Source: Paenibacillus timonensis
Lineage (GTDB): Bacteria > Bacillota > Bacilli > Paenibacillales > Paenibacillaceae
Assembly (NCBI RefSeq): GCF_022427145.1
Contig: NZ_JAKSXN010000001.1
Span: forward strand, 123,393-187,392
DNA: 64,000 nucleotides
Direction: 5' to 3'
The translations under genes were made by a program, and so were the position numbers. Positions 1 to 8,137 of the stretch are shown here, in pieces. The notes under the pieces are model-generated. The model did no database searches. It worked only from the letters and a program-made list of their open reading frames with translations, and was not told the origin of the DNA. Positions within the stretch are counted from its first letter, which is position 1. Every line of letters starts with the position of its first letter.

Positions 1-22
1 CAATAGATAGCGAGGGATAGGC

Positions 23-238
23 GTGTTCTGGATTGGTATCCTGTTTACGCTGATTATGCTGGCAGACTGGTTTATGCAAAAAAAAGAGGGGGTCAAGCTG
101 CGGACCCGAATGACCGTACTGCTCGTCTCAATCTGTTTTTTCATTACCTCTGAAGTCGTATTTAAATTAAAAGACCAGTGGAATCTCCCCGTCTTATTCC
201 GCTATTTAAGTGAGACGATGTTAGGCAGATTGTTTTGA
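23..238 (+). CDS. small two-helix membrane protein of a ger operon
   Basis: A 71-residue protein starting at GTG, with a GAGGG ribosome-binding site just upstream. It has two hydrophobic segments, at about residues 2-14 and 31-43, separated by a basic stretch (QKKEGVKLRTR). It ends 24 bases before the GerAB-type permease gene on the same strand, so the two are very likely co-transcribed. Small two-helix proteins are encoded in many gerA-family operons, and I infer that this one is a component or accessory of the germinant receptor in the spore inner membrane. No catalytic motif is visible. The rest of the operon (A and C subunits) would lie left of the window. Confidence 0.65.
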   Translation: MFWIGILFTLIMLADWFMQKKEGVKLRTRMTVLLVSICFFITSEVVFKLKDQWNLPVLFRYLSETMLGRLF

Positions 239-262
239 TACGGGCAATAGGAGGCGGAAAGC

Positions 263-1390
263 ATGCTCAAAAACATTACTTCTAATCAGGTATTCACGCT
301 TTACAGCTTACAGCTCTTCACCACGGTCATCGCCTTTTATTCGGGGATGCTGATCGGGGGAAGCAAATATTCCACTCCGGTAGCCATCTTGCTGGGCGGC
401 CTCCTAGGCTTGGTGTTAGCCTATCCGGCTTACAAGGTCGGCTCCTCCCGCCCTGACGAGTTCCTCGTGCAATATGGGAGCAAACTGGTGGGCCGCCCCC
501 TTCATATCTTTTTCATCCTCTACCTCCTGCTGACCCATCTCTTCCTCGCCGCCCTCGATTTAAGAGAGCTCACCGACTTTTTGCTCTCGGAGTATTTGAT
601 CGGTACGCCGGGGTGGGCCGTCGTAGCCATCTTCGGGGTTTGCGTCTCCTATGCCGTACGTTGCGGCATCTCGACGATATTCCGGACGGCGGAAGGCTTC
701 TTTCTCCTCTTTGCGGTCGCCTTCTTCTTTTTTCCGTTCATCGGGTTCCAGGAGATGGAGTTGGATATGTTTAACGCTTTGTTTACTCACTTATCGATGC
801 AAGAAATGTGGCCCAGCATTTTTGAAACCATGGCCATTTTTGGGGAGATGGCCTTCTTGTTTTTGCTTTTCCCTTATTTAAAAGCGCCGATAAGGGTGTA
901 CCGCACCCTCTTTTGGGCCACAGGCACTTCGCTTATGTTCATCTTGTTGCATCTTATTCCGGTTTTGCTGACCTTTGGGCCGAACCTGGGGGCCAATCTG
1001 ATGTACCCTGACATGGAACTGGTGCGATTCATTCGCGTCGGCTCGTTTATCGAAACGATGGATCCGATCTTAATCATCCTGTGGTTAACCAGCATCTTCG
1101 TGAAGATTTCGTTTATTGTGTTTACGGCGGTCATATGCCTTGCCCAACTGACCGGCGTTAAAGACCATAAGCCTTTTACCTTGCCGGTTGTTGCCTTTGT
1201 ATCCATCTACGCCTTATCCATCGCCAGAACCCCGCCGGAAATCTATCAATTTTTGACCCGGGACTGTTTGCCGCTTTTGTACATCGCCGAATTTCTTATT
1301 CCGGCCATTTATTGGCTGATGGGAGCCATACGCATGAAGTCTCCAGCCTCTAAAACGACGAAACCCACCGAGAGAACCCCGGCGGGTTAA
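263..1390 (+). CDS. spore germination permease, GerAB/GerKB family
   Basis: A 375-residue integral membrane protein with about ten hydrophobic segments and a basic, polar C-terminal tail. The length and the N-terminal style (N-Q-x-F-T-L-Y followed by a glycine-rich first helix) fit the GerAB/ArcD/ProY subfamily of APC-type transporters. These proteins form the B subunit of germinant receptors in the spore inner membrane and take part in nutrient sensing. The ribosome-binding site TAGGAGG lies 8 bases before the ATG. The stop codon lies 3 bases from the end of the convergent ABC ATPase gene, with no terminator in between, so read-through antisense transcription is possible. The inducing nutrient cannot be predicted. 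Confidence 0.9.
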   Translation: MLKNITSNQVFTLYSLQLFTTVIAFYSGMLIGGSKYSTPVAILLGGLLGLVLAYPAYKVGSSRPDEFLVQYGSKLVGRPLHIFFILYLLLTHLFLAALDLRELTDFLLSEYLIGTPGWAVVAIFGVCVSYAVRCGISTIFRTAEGFFLLFAVAFFFFPFIGFQEMELDMFNALFTHLSMQEMWPSIFETMAIFGEMAFLFLLFPYLKAPIRVYRTLFWATGTSLMFILLHLIPVLLTFGPNLGANLMYPDMELVRFIRVGSFIETMDPILIILWLTSIFVKISFIVFTAVICLAQLTGVKDHKPFTLPVVAFVSIYALSIARTPPEIYQFLTRDCLPLLYIAEFLIPAIYWLMGAIRMKSPASKTTKPTERTPAG

Positions 1391-1393
1391 GGC

Positions 1394-2170
1394 TTATTTC
1401 GTTGACAACCAAGCCCGTTCCTGATTCCATCGCAAGGCGACCGGCGTTTCGAAGAAGTCGGACAACCCCGTCTCGTTCAGGACTTCGGCCGTTTTCCCTT
1501 GCGAATAGACCTCGCCTCGCCGAAGCAGCAAGGTTTGGCTAAATATCGGCAAGATTTCCTCGGTATGGTGCGTCACATACAGCATGTGCGGCGTACCGGG
1601 TTCGGCGGCCAGTTGCGCGATGCTTTCCAGCAGCCCCTCCCGGGAGATGAAATCCAACCCGTTAGTCGCTTCATCCAAAATGAGCAGCTTCGGGGAAGCC
1701 ATTAACGCCCGGGCGATCAACAGCTTTTGTTGCTCCCCCTGGGAGCAGGTCTGGTAGGTGCGGCCTTGCAAATGGCTGCAACGCAGCTGACTCATCAAGG
1801 CAGCGGCCCGGTCATAGTCCTCAGAACTCGGCTTCTCGTAGAGTCCGATCGATGCAAACTTGCCGCTTACGACGAGATCCTCGGCCTTCTGCTCCCCGTG
1901 CAGCCTGGACTGCATCGAAGAACTGACCCACCCGATCGTTTTGCGCAGCTCCCGCAAATCTACCTCGCCAAACCGGTTCCCCAGTACGCTAATCTCGCCG
2001 GACGTCGGCCAGAGATAGCCGCTAATCATGTTCAGCAGCGTCGTTTTGCCGGAACCGTTTAAGCCCAACATCGCCCAATGCTCGCCCTCCCGGACCGTCC
2101 AATCGATGCCGTTCAAAACCGCTTTTCCTTCTCGGAACCAAGTCACCTGGTTCATCTCAATGATATTCAT
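1394..2170 (-). CDS. ABC transporter ATP-binding protein, YlmA-like
   Basis: A stand-alone ATPase of 258 residues. It has the Walker A motif GLNGSGKTT at about residues 36-44, a Q-loop region, a somewhat divergent signature (CSQGEQQKLLIARAL) and Walker B LLILDEATNGLD, followed by a switch histidine (VTHH). The ATG at 2170 has GGAGG eight bases upstream; an in-frame GTG three bases earlier is less well spaced. There is no permease or binding-protein gene next to it, so the substrate is unknown. The closest named relatives are YlmA/ModF-like ATPases. It is convergent with the ger permease and divergent from the GNAT gene. Confidence 0.8.
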   Translation of the reverse strand: MNIIEMNQVTWFREGKAVLNGIDWTVREGEHWAMLGLNGSGKTTLLNMISGYLWPTSGEISVLGNRFGEVDLRELRKTIGWVSSSMQSRLHGEQKAEDLVVSGKFASIGLYEKPSSEDYDRAAALMSQLRCSHLQGRTYQTCSQGEQQKLLIARALMASPKLLILDEATNGLDFISREGLLESIAQLAAEPGTPHMLYVTHHTEEILPIFSQTLLLRRGEVYSQGKTAEVLNETGLSDFFETPVALRWNQERAWLSTK

Positions 2171-2313
2171 CACGATTACCTCCGAAAGAAGTAGGTTTGC
2201 AGTACTCTCAAGCTACCCCCGTCTCTACGGTTTGTCAAGCGCGACGGCGATGATTTTTGCGTGCCAATTCACCACCGATCAGCTAGAATACTAGTGAAAG
2301 GAAGTGAGGCATC

Positions 2314-3153
2314 ATGCATCCAACATGGACTTGGGCTGACGTGGAAGCCCTCCAACGCCTCGTCGAGCAGCACGACGGCGTTGCTTTGAAGTTGAATTGG
2401 GATACGCTCCATGCCCGTAAGGAAGATAGTGCGGCAGATCTGGTGGAGTTCCGCGAGGGTCAGTTGATTGCCTTCCTGGGGCTGTATCCGTTCGGAAGCA
2501 CGCTGGAGGTGTGCGGCATGGTTCATCCGGATTACCGCAGACAAGGCATTTTTACCTCGCTGCTACGACGCGGGCTGAATTCGGCTACCGTGGTTTCGTA
2601 TTCGACGATTCTACTGAATGCCCCCGGCAACTCGGAACCGGGAAAACAATTCCTGACAACCTATCCTTGCCGTTTCGACTTCAGCGAATATCAGATGAAG
2701 TATGCCCAGGAAGCCGTTTCGGCGGACTCGTCCCCAAGTGCGGTCCAGGTCACGCTTCGTCAAGCCGAGGAAGCGGATCGACCGCTGCTCGCTCGCCTCG
2801 ACCAAGAAGGATTTGGCCTCACCGCGGAGGATACCCGGCAATTTTACGAAACGTTGAACGAGGATGAGATTCGTCAGAACGAACTGATCGTTCACGAGGA
2901 CGAAGCAGTCGGTAAAATCCGCGTTTCCCGCCGTGCGAAGGAGGCTTGGATCTACGGTTTCGTCGTAACGGCATCGTGCCGGGGACAAGGGATCGGCGGC
3001 AAGGCCCTGCGTCTGGTTGTATCTCGTGAGGAGGCTGCCGGCAACGATGTCTGGCTAGAAGTGGCGTTGAACAATCCCCAAGCCAAAAAACTGTACGAAC
3101 AAGCCGGTTTTCGGGTATGCCGCTCCCAGGACTATTACGCTTATTTGCGATAA
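2314..3153 (+). CDS. GNAT-family N-acetyltransferase, tandem domains
   Basis: A 279-residue protein that appears to hold two GNAT folds. The N-terminal half has the acetyl-CoA loop region MVHPDYRRQGIFTSLLRRG (about residues 69-87). The C-terminal half has VTASCRGQGIGGKALRLV (about 217-234), followed by the typical NNPQAKKLYEQAGF helix. Both carry the R/Q-x-x-G-x-G/A pyrophosphate-binding pattern, so the N-terminal copy is not obviously dead. The family transfers acetyl groups from acetyl-CoA to amines; the substrate is not predictable. The ribosome-binding site is GGAAGTGAGG. A strong terminator follows directly. Confidence 0.85.
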   Translation: MHPTWTWADVEALQRLVEQHDGVALKLNWDTLHARKEDSAADLVEFREGQLIAFLGLYPFGSTLEVCGMVHPDYRRQGIFTSLLRRGLNSATVVSYSTILLNAPGNSEPGKQFLTTYPCRFDFSEYQMKYAQEAVSADSSPSAVQVTLRQAEEADRPLLARLDQEGFGLTAEDTRQFYETLNEDEIRQNELIVHEDEAVGKIRVSRRAKEAWIYGFVVTASCRGQGIGGKALRLVVSREEAAGNDVWLEVALNNPQAKKLYEQAGFRVCRSQDYYAYLR

Positions 3154-3165
3154 TCCTCGAAAATG

Positions 3166-3206
3166 AAAGACCGCAGGTTCCTCCTTTAAGGAATCCTGCG
3201 GTCTTT
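3166..3206 (+). terminator. rho-independent terminator of the GNAT gene
   Basis: A perfect 12-base-pair stem (AAAGACCGCAGG pairing with CCTGCGGTCTTT) with a loop of about 17 bases, followed by a short T-rich stretch. It lies 13 bases after the GNAT stop codon. Confidence 0.8.
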
Positions 3207-3381
3207 GTTAATATAGGCAAACGGGCCTGATCCAACTTGAGGTAATATTCATGCAGAAGTTTTCGCCAAGAAGGTGGCATGCGGATAGAAAAATAAGGTA
3301 CAATAACTACCGAATCAACAGAACCCATGGAAATGCCCGAACGGGCAGGCCGCATGAGGCGGCGGAAGGAAGGATCAACAC

Positions 3382-4245
3382 ATGTACGTAGCTAATGATT
3401 GGCAAGATTATGAAGTTATGGACACCGGAAACGGGGAAAAGCTGGAGCGCTGGGGAGACGTCGTTTTGCGCCGCCCCGACCCGCAGATCATCTGGCCGAT
3501 TGCCGATGAAGACCGCAAGTGGCGCGAGGTGCACGGCCATTACCACCGCAGCTCCGCCGGCGGCGGACAATGGGAAATGAAGAAGCAGCTTCCCGACCGT
3601 TGGACGATTTCCTACGACCGGCTGAAATTTTATATTCGCCCTACCAATTTCAAGCATACCGGATTGTTTCCGGAACAAGCGGCGAACTGGCGCTGGATGA
3701 TGGACAAGATCGCCGGCGCAGGACGGCCCGTTCAGGTGCTGAACCTGTTCGCTTATACCGGAGGTGCAACCGTAGCCGCGGCTTCGGCCGGCGCTTCGGT
3801 CGTTCACGTCGACGCCGCCAAGGGAATGGTTCAATGGGCCAAAGAGAACCTGGCGCTCTCCGGGCTGGCCGACCGTCCCGTTCGCTTTATCACGGACGAC
3901 GTGTTCAAATTCGTGCAGCGCGAGCAGCGCCGCGGCAACCGCTACGACGCAATTATCATGGATCCGCCTTCGTACGGACGCGGTCCCGGCGGTGAGATGT
4001 GGAAGCTGGAGACCAGCCTTTACCCGTTTGTGGAGTCCTGTTTGTCGATCCTGTCGGACAAGCCGCTCTTTTTCCTGATCAACTCCTATACGACCGGCAT
4101 TTCCCCGACCGTCTTGCACAACATTCTCTCGATGACGGTGAAGCGGCGTTACGGCGGACGAATCTCGGCAGGCGAACTGGGACTTCCGATCACTCGTACG
4201 GGACTTCATCTCCCCTGCGGCATTCTCGGACGCTGGGAGGAATAA
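3382..4245 (+). CDS. class I SAM-dependent methyltransferase (rRNA-type, RlmI/RlmK-like)
   Basis: A 287-residue soluble protein with the S-adenosylmethionine-binding motif I NLFAYTGGATVAAA (about residues 119-132), the acidic motif II VVHVDAAK, and the DPPSYGRG catalytic/target-binding motif IV (about 194-201). This DPPxF/Y-type motif, together with the overall architecture, fits COG1092/PF10672 enzymes, which methylate rRNA bases. It lacks the N-terminal PUA domain of Escherichia coli RlmI. The next gene, 3 bases downstream, encodes a pseudouridine synthase, so the pair forms a small RNA-modification operon. The ribosome-binding site is GGAAGGAAGGAT. Confidence 0.85.
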   Translation: MYVANDWQDYEVMDTGNGEKLERWGDVVLRRPDPQIIWPIADEDRKWREVHGHYHRSSAGGGQWEMKKQLPDRWTISYDRLKFYIRPTNFKHTGLFPEQAANWRWMMDKIAGAGRPVQVLNLFAYTGGATVAAASAGASVVHVDAAKGMVQWAKENLALSGLADRPVRFITDDVFKFVQREQRRGNRYDAIIMDPPSYGRGPGGEMWKLETSLYPFVESCLSILSDKPLFFLINSYTTGISPTVLHNILSMTVKRRYGGRISAGELGLPITRTGLHLPCGILGRWEE

Positions 4246-4248
4246 GCG

Positions 4249-5019
4249 ATGGATTCCGGAGCCAAGCGGACCTCGGGACAGCCGGCGATGGCGATCCTCT
4301 ACGAGGACAACCACCTGCTCGGGATCGAGAAACCGGTGAACATTCCGTCCCAGGAGGATGCGAGCGGCGACCCCGATCTGCTGAATCTGCTGAAGGCGGA
4401 TATTAAGGAGCGGTACGGCAAGCCCGGCAACGTGTATCTCGGGCTTGTCCACCGGCTGGACCGTCCCGTCGGCGGCGCCATGATCTTTGCCAAGACGTCA
4501 AAAGCCGCTTCGCGGCTGGCGGAAACGGTGCGAAGCCGCCGGTTCAGCAAAACGTATGTCGCCGTCGTGCACGGGACACCCTCGCAGCAGCAAGGCCGCT
4601 TAACTCATACGCTGCTTAAGGACGAGCGCACCAACACGGTCTCCGTCGTTCCTGCCGGGACGCCGGGCGGGAAAGAGGCTCGGCTCGATTACAGGGTGCT
4701 CGGCAGCTCCGCAGCGGAACGGCTCAGCCTCGTGCAGGTGGAGTTGCATACCGGGCGACCGCACCAGATCCGCGTACAAATGAGCCAAATCGGCTGTCCC
4801 TTGTACGGCGACCAGAAATACGGGGCGACGTTGAATAAGCCGGGCCAGCAAATCGCGCTGTGGTCATTGTACGTCGGTTTCCCGCACCCGGTAACCAAGG
4901 AACCGGTTGACCTGGTTTCCCTCCCGCCGCGCGCGTATCCCTGGGACCTGTGGGAGGACGGATTGTATACCCGGCTAGCAGCTCTATTGCAGGCCGGGGA
5001 GAACGGGATGGAAATGTAA
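4249..5019 (+). CDS. RluA-family pseudouridine synthase
   Basis: A 256-residue protein with the RluA signature HRLDRPVGGAMIFAKTSKAA (about residues 68-87), whose aspartate is the catalytic nucleophile that isomerises uridine in RNA. The later GRPHQIRVQMSQIGCPLYGD segment is also typical of the family. No S4 domain is present at the N-terminus, so it is a stand-alone catalytic domain. The gene starts three bases after the methyltransferase stop and ends at a bidirectional terminator. Which rRNA or tRNA uridine it modifies cannot be read from the sequence. Confidence 0.9.
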   Translation: MDSGAKRTSGQPAMAILYEDNHLLGIEKPVNIPSQEDASGDPDLLNLLKADIKERYGKPGNVYLGLVHRLDRPVGGAMIFAKTSKAASRLAETVRSRRFSKTYVAVVHGTPSQQQGRLTHTLLKDERTNTVSVVPAGTPGGKEARLDYRVLGSSAAERLSLVQVELHTGRPHQIRVQMSQIGCPLYGDQKYGATLNKPGQQIALWSLYVGFPHPVTKEPVDLVSLPPRAYPWDLWEDGLYTRLAALLQAGENGMEM

Positions 5020-5020
5020 A

Positions 5021-5072
5021 GAGGCGGGACGTCTGAAGCTGAATGATCAGCTCACCAGAGGTCCCGCCTTTT
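5021..5072. terminator. bidirectional terminator between the pseudouridine synthase and marR genes
   Basis: An outer stem GGCGGGAC/GTCCCGCC is flanked by AAGA and TTTTC, with an inner AGCTGA/TCAGCT hairpin. The gene arrangement is convergent, so it can serve both transcripts. Confidence 0.75.
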
Positions 5073-5087
5073 CGTTGATACCGTCCC

Positions 5088-5498
5088 TTATTTCGTTCCG
5101 GAGATTTTGCCCAGCAAAAAAACCAGCAGTTGTTGATTATGAGTGGAAATGCGGTCTAATACGCCGCTTAGATACGCGTTCCGAACCGCAATGCCCCGCT
5201 CGACTTCCGTTTGTCCTTTATCCGTGATCGACACCCAAACGTTGCGTCGGTCGTTCTCGTCCCGGTCGCGGCGGATCAACTCGCCCCGCTCCATCCGGTC
5301 CAGCAGCATGGTCACGGCGGCCGGCGTTGTAGAGAGAAACGGGATCAAATCGGACGGTTTCAGATTGCCCTGCTGCTCCAGCAGCTCCAGAACGGTCAAT
5401 TGCGACGTCGTTAGCGTTGGAGCCAGCTCCTCTTCCATGTGGGCCTGATAATCCTTCACGATGAGATCCAGCAATCTGGCAAATTCAGCGGTATGCAA
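5088..5498 (-). CDS. MarR-family transcriptional regulator
   Basis: A 136-residue winged-helix protein. The region LKPSDLIPFLSTTPAAVTMLLDRMERGELIRRDRDENDRR contains the recognition helix and the basic wing with the conserved DxRxxR-like motif (DENDRRNVWVSITDKG). It is preceded by a dimerisation helix and followed by another. The start is TTG, supported by an AAGGAGG ribosome-binding site 6 to 7 bases upstream; no better ATG is available. It lies downstream of ilvE on the same strand after about 120 bases without a clear terminator, so it may be partly co-transcribed with ilvE. The ligand and target are unknown. Confidence 0.85.
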   Translation of the reverse strand: MHTAEFARLLDLIVKDYQAHMEEELAPTLTTSQLTVLELLEQQGNLKPSDLIPFLSTTPAAVTMLLDRMERGELIRRDRDENDRRNVWVSITDKGQTEVERGIAVRNAYLSGVLDRISTHNQQLLVFLLGKISGTK

Positions 5499-5618
5499 TC
5501 TTATCCCTCCTTGCCTTACATCACCACTTGGATAATTCGCTGCTTCCTTGGCAAATTCCTGCTGGCTTTGCGCAATTATCCGGGCGTTAACGGCTCTAGA
5601 GGCAAGACTAGCTTTACA

Positions 5619-6686
5619 TTAATGGACAGGATACCGCCATCCGAACGAATCTTCACGTTCCCCGCGCTGAATTCCCGTCAGCGTGTCGTACAATTTGGCC
5701 GACAATTCCCCGGTTTCGCCTCCGGCAATCACGATGTCGCGCCCTTCCCAGGTCATGCTGCCGATTGGGGAGATCACCGCCGCAGTGCCGGTGCCAAACG
5801 CTTCTTCGAGCCGACCTTCGCGATGAGCCTCGAACAGTTCCTCCACCGAGATCCGCCGTTCGTTGACCGACACGCCCCATTCGCGGAGCAAACGAAGGAC
5901 CGAATCGCGCGTTACGCCGGCCAGAATGCTGCCGTTCAGCTCCGGCGTGACCACTTTTCCGTCGATTTTAAAGAACACGTTCATGCTGCCAACTTCCTCA
6001 ATATACCGCTTTTCGATTCCGTCGAGCCAAAGCACCTGCGAATAGCCCTGCGATTTGACGTCTTCTTGCGCTTTGATTCCTGCCGCATAATTGCCGGAGG
6101 TTTTGGCTTCCCCGGTCCCGCCGCGAACTGCCCGAACGTACCGGTCCTCTACGTAGATGCGTACCGGATGAATCCCCTCCGGATAATAAGCCCCGACCGG
6201 CGACAAGATGACGATCAACCGGTACTCTTGGGCCGCCCGCACCCCAAGCCCCGCCTCGGTTGCGATAATAAAAGGGCGGATGTACATGGAGTTGCCTTCA
6301 CCCTCCGGCATCCACTCTTCCTCCAGCAAAAGCAAACGGCAAATGCCCTCAAGCACTTCCTCCGGATCTACCTGAGGAATACCGATACGCGAGCACGACT
6401 GGTTCAACCGACGCAAATTCATGTCGGGCCGGAACAACACGAGTTCGCCTTGCGGTGTTCGGTACGCCTTCATTCCTTCAAAAACCTCTTGCCCGTAATG
6501 AAACACCATCGCCGATGGATCCAGCGAAATCGGGCCGTACGGAACAATGCGCGGATCGTGCCAGCCTTGACCGGCCGAATAATCCATCAGCAGCATATGA
6601 TCGGTAAAATATTTGCCAAAACCCAGCCGATCGGCGGAAGGTTTCGTTTTTTTGACGGCAGTTAACGTGATGGGCCATTTTTCCAT
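5619..6686 (-). CDS. ilvE: branched-chain amino acid aminotransferase
   Basis: A 355-residue fold-type IV, PLP-dependent transaminase of the long BCAT class. It interconverts leucine, isoleucine and valine with their 2-oxo acids, using glutamate/2-oxoglutarate. Visible features are FHYGQEVFEGMKAYR, the lysine of the GEAKTSGNYAAG segment that binds PLP (K about 196), EEVGSMNVFF, and the GTGTAAVISPIG phosphate-binding region. Length and motifs match Bacillus YwaA/IlvK-type enzymes. It is divergent from a lysR-type gene with overlapping promoter elements. No terminator is evident before the marR-type gene. Confidence 0.95.
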   Translation of the reverse strand: MEKWPITLTAVKKTKPSADRLGFGKYFTDHMLLMDYSAGQGWHDPRIVPYGPISLDPSAMVFHYGQEVFEGMKAYRTPQGELVLFRPDMNLRRLNQSCSRIGIPQVDPEEVLEGICRLLLLEEEWMPEGEGNSMYIRPFIIATEAGLGVRAAQEYRLIVILSPVGAYYPEGIHPVRIYVEDRYVRAVRGGTGEAKTSGNYAAGIKAQEDVKSQGYSQVLWLDGIEKRYIEEVGSMNVFFKIDGKVVTPELNGSILAGVTRDSVLRLLREWGVSVNERRISVEELFEAHREGRLEEAFGTGTAAVISPIGSMTWEGRDIVIAGGETGELSAKLYDTLTGIQRGEREDSFGWRYPVH

Positions 6687-6743
6687 GGTTCATTTCCTCT
6701 TTTCCAAGTCTCAATTATACGAATCGCTTGTTTTCCTGCTTTC

Positions 6744-6793
6744 ACTATACCGATTCTTCGTTCATTGATCAATAACATAGTTTCGATTATAAT
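6744..6793. promoter_or_regulatory. divergent ilvE and lysR promoters sharing a palindromic -35
   Basis: The palindrome TTGATCAA (6765-6772) provides TTGATC on both strands. On the plus strand TTGATC (6765-6770), a 17-base spacer and TATAAT (6788-6793) form a promoter for the lysR gene. On the minus strand TTGATC (6772-6767), a 17-base spacer and TATAGT (6749-6744) form a promoter for ilvE. The two RNA polymerase sites overlap, so the promoters should be mutually exclusive or jointly controlled by the LysR protein. Confidence 0.7.
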
Positions 6794-6832
6794 CATTGAC
6801 AATATCTATGAAATGAGGAGGGAGAATCCAGG

Positions 6833-7708
6833 ATGGAGCATCGACTGTTGGAGTATTTTATCGCCGTCGGAGAGGATTTGCATTTCACCAGAGCCGCCGA
6901 AAGGCTAGGGATTTCCCAGCCCACCTTAAGCCACCAGATTCGCTTGCTGGAACAGGAGCTCGGAACCGCCCTGATCAGCCGTATCGGCAAAAAGAACTAT
7001 CTGACCCAAGCCGGATCCATCCTGCTGGAACATGCCCGCCGGGTCGTTTACGAAGTGGAGCAGGCCAAATTGGAAATCGGTCAAATCAGCGGCGTGCAAC
7101 GGGGCCACCTCCGCATTGGCTGCTCCGGCAACCACCTGCTGGAAAACAAGCTGATCTCTTTCCATCGCCAGCACCCCAGCATCGAGCTGACGGTGCTGGA
7201 ACTGGCCACCGAGGAAACCCAGGCCGGCCTGCTCGCCAATCAGCTCGATCTCGGCGTGGTGTTTCTGCCGCTCCAGGACGAGCAAATCGTCAGCCGCCCG
7301 CTGTACGACGAAGAGCTGGCGTTGGCCGTCTCCAACCTGCACGCCTATGCGGAGCTGCCCGAGGTTACGCTGGAGCAGGTAGCCCGGCTCCCGCTCGTCT
7401 TATTTCCGCCGAAGTTTTACGTTCGGCAATTGCTCGATACGGCCTGCGCCGATCAGGGGATCGAGATCCGGCCGGTCATGGAGCTGTCGACGATGGAATC
7501 GCAGGTGCAGATGGTTCACCATCATGTCGGGGGAACCGTGCTGCCCAGCTCTTATGCCCGCACGCTGACCGGGACGAACCGCCGCGGCGGAATCGCCGTC
7601 GTCCCGCTGGCGGAGCCCGTGCCGCGCAAAAACGTCGGCTTGGTTTACCGCAACAGCACGTACATGGACCCTACGCTTCAGGCGTTTATCCGCCATTTGA
7701 CGGATTAA
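6833..7708 (+). CDS. LysR-family transcriptional regulator
   Basis: A 291-residue protein with the LysR winged helix-turn-helix at residues 1-60 (LHFTRAAERLGISQPTLSHQIRLLEQELG) and a type 2 periplasmic-binding-like effector domain from about residue 90 to the end. CynR/CysL-type proteins are similar in style. It is transcribed divergently from ilvE through back-to-back promoters, which suggests that it controls itself and ilvE, although LysR genes next to an enzyme do not always regulate it. The effector cannot be predicted. Confidence 0.9.
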   Translation: MEHRLLEYFIAVGEDLHFTRAAERLGISQPTLSHQIRLLEQELGTALISRIGKKNYLTQAGSILLEHARRVVYEVEQAKLEIGQISGVQRGHLRIGCSGNHLLENKLISFHRQHPSIELTVLELATEETQAGLLANQLDLGVVFLPLQDEQIVSRPLYDEELALAVSNLHAYAELPEVTLEQVARLPLVLFPPKFYVRQLLDTACADQGIEIRPVMELSTMESQVQMVHHHVGGTVLPSSYARTLTGTNRRGGIAVVPLAEPVPRKNVGLVYRNSTYMDPTLQAFIRHLTD

Positions 7709-7751
7709 GCCGCAGATTCGTCGCTATCATACGCCAACGAAGATTCAGGCC

Positions 7752-8045
7752 TTAGCTTTTAAATCTGAAACCTTTCGCGTGCAAAGCCTCCCTAAGCTTA
7801 GGGATGGAAGACGGCCCCATGCCGTGGAATTGCAGTACCTCCTGCTCGCTAAGCCCGGCTAGCTTCTCCAAAGTCGTCACGCCATTCGCTTCCAAGGCCC
7901 GTCTAGCCGGCGCGGATAACCGCAATAGGAAGTCCGCTTCCGGTTTGCGCTCCTGCTCGCAGGCAGGACAAGTCGGACAATCGCTGCTTTTGTAGTACGT
8001 GTGCCCCTTCGGGCAAATCCTTCGCGTTTTTGCTCGTTCCGTCAT
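7752..8045 (-). CDS. small zinc-ribbon plus helix-hairpin-helix protein
   Basis: A 97-residue protein in two parts. The N-terminal third has the pattern CPKGH-x8-CPTCPAC, a likely zinc ribbon. The C-terminal part (LSAPARRALEANGVTTLEKLAGLSEQEVLQFHGMGPSSIPKLREAL) resembles the helix-hairpin-helix domain of the RNA polymerase alpha C-terminal domain, which binds DNA without sequence bases or contacts regulators. I infer a nucleic-acid-binding accessory protein; the family is usually annotated only as an RNAP-alpha-CTD-like protein. It is convergent with the lysR gene and lies upstream of nothing on its own strand. Confidence 0.65.
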   Translation of the reverse strand: MTERAKTRRICPKGHTYYKSSDCPTCPACEQERKPEADFLLRLSAPARRALEANGVTTLEKLAGLSEQEVLQFHGMGPSSIPKLREALHAKGFRFKS

Positions 8046-8087
8046 CGTTCGATTCCATCCCTTCGCCGTTGATTTTTAAGAAGATTT

Positions 8088-8126
8088 AAAAAACTCCGGG
8101 AAAGTCTAATGCGCTCGCCCGGAGTT
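8088..8126 (-). terminator. terminator of the parE-parC operon
   Basis: On the minus strand AACTCCGGG and CCCGGAGTT form a stem followed immediately by TTTTTAAATC. It starts about 10 bases after the parC stop. Confidence 0.8.
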
Positions 8127-8137
8127 AGTTACACCTC

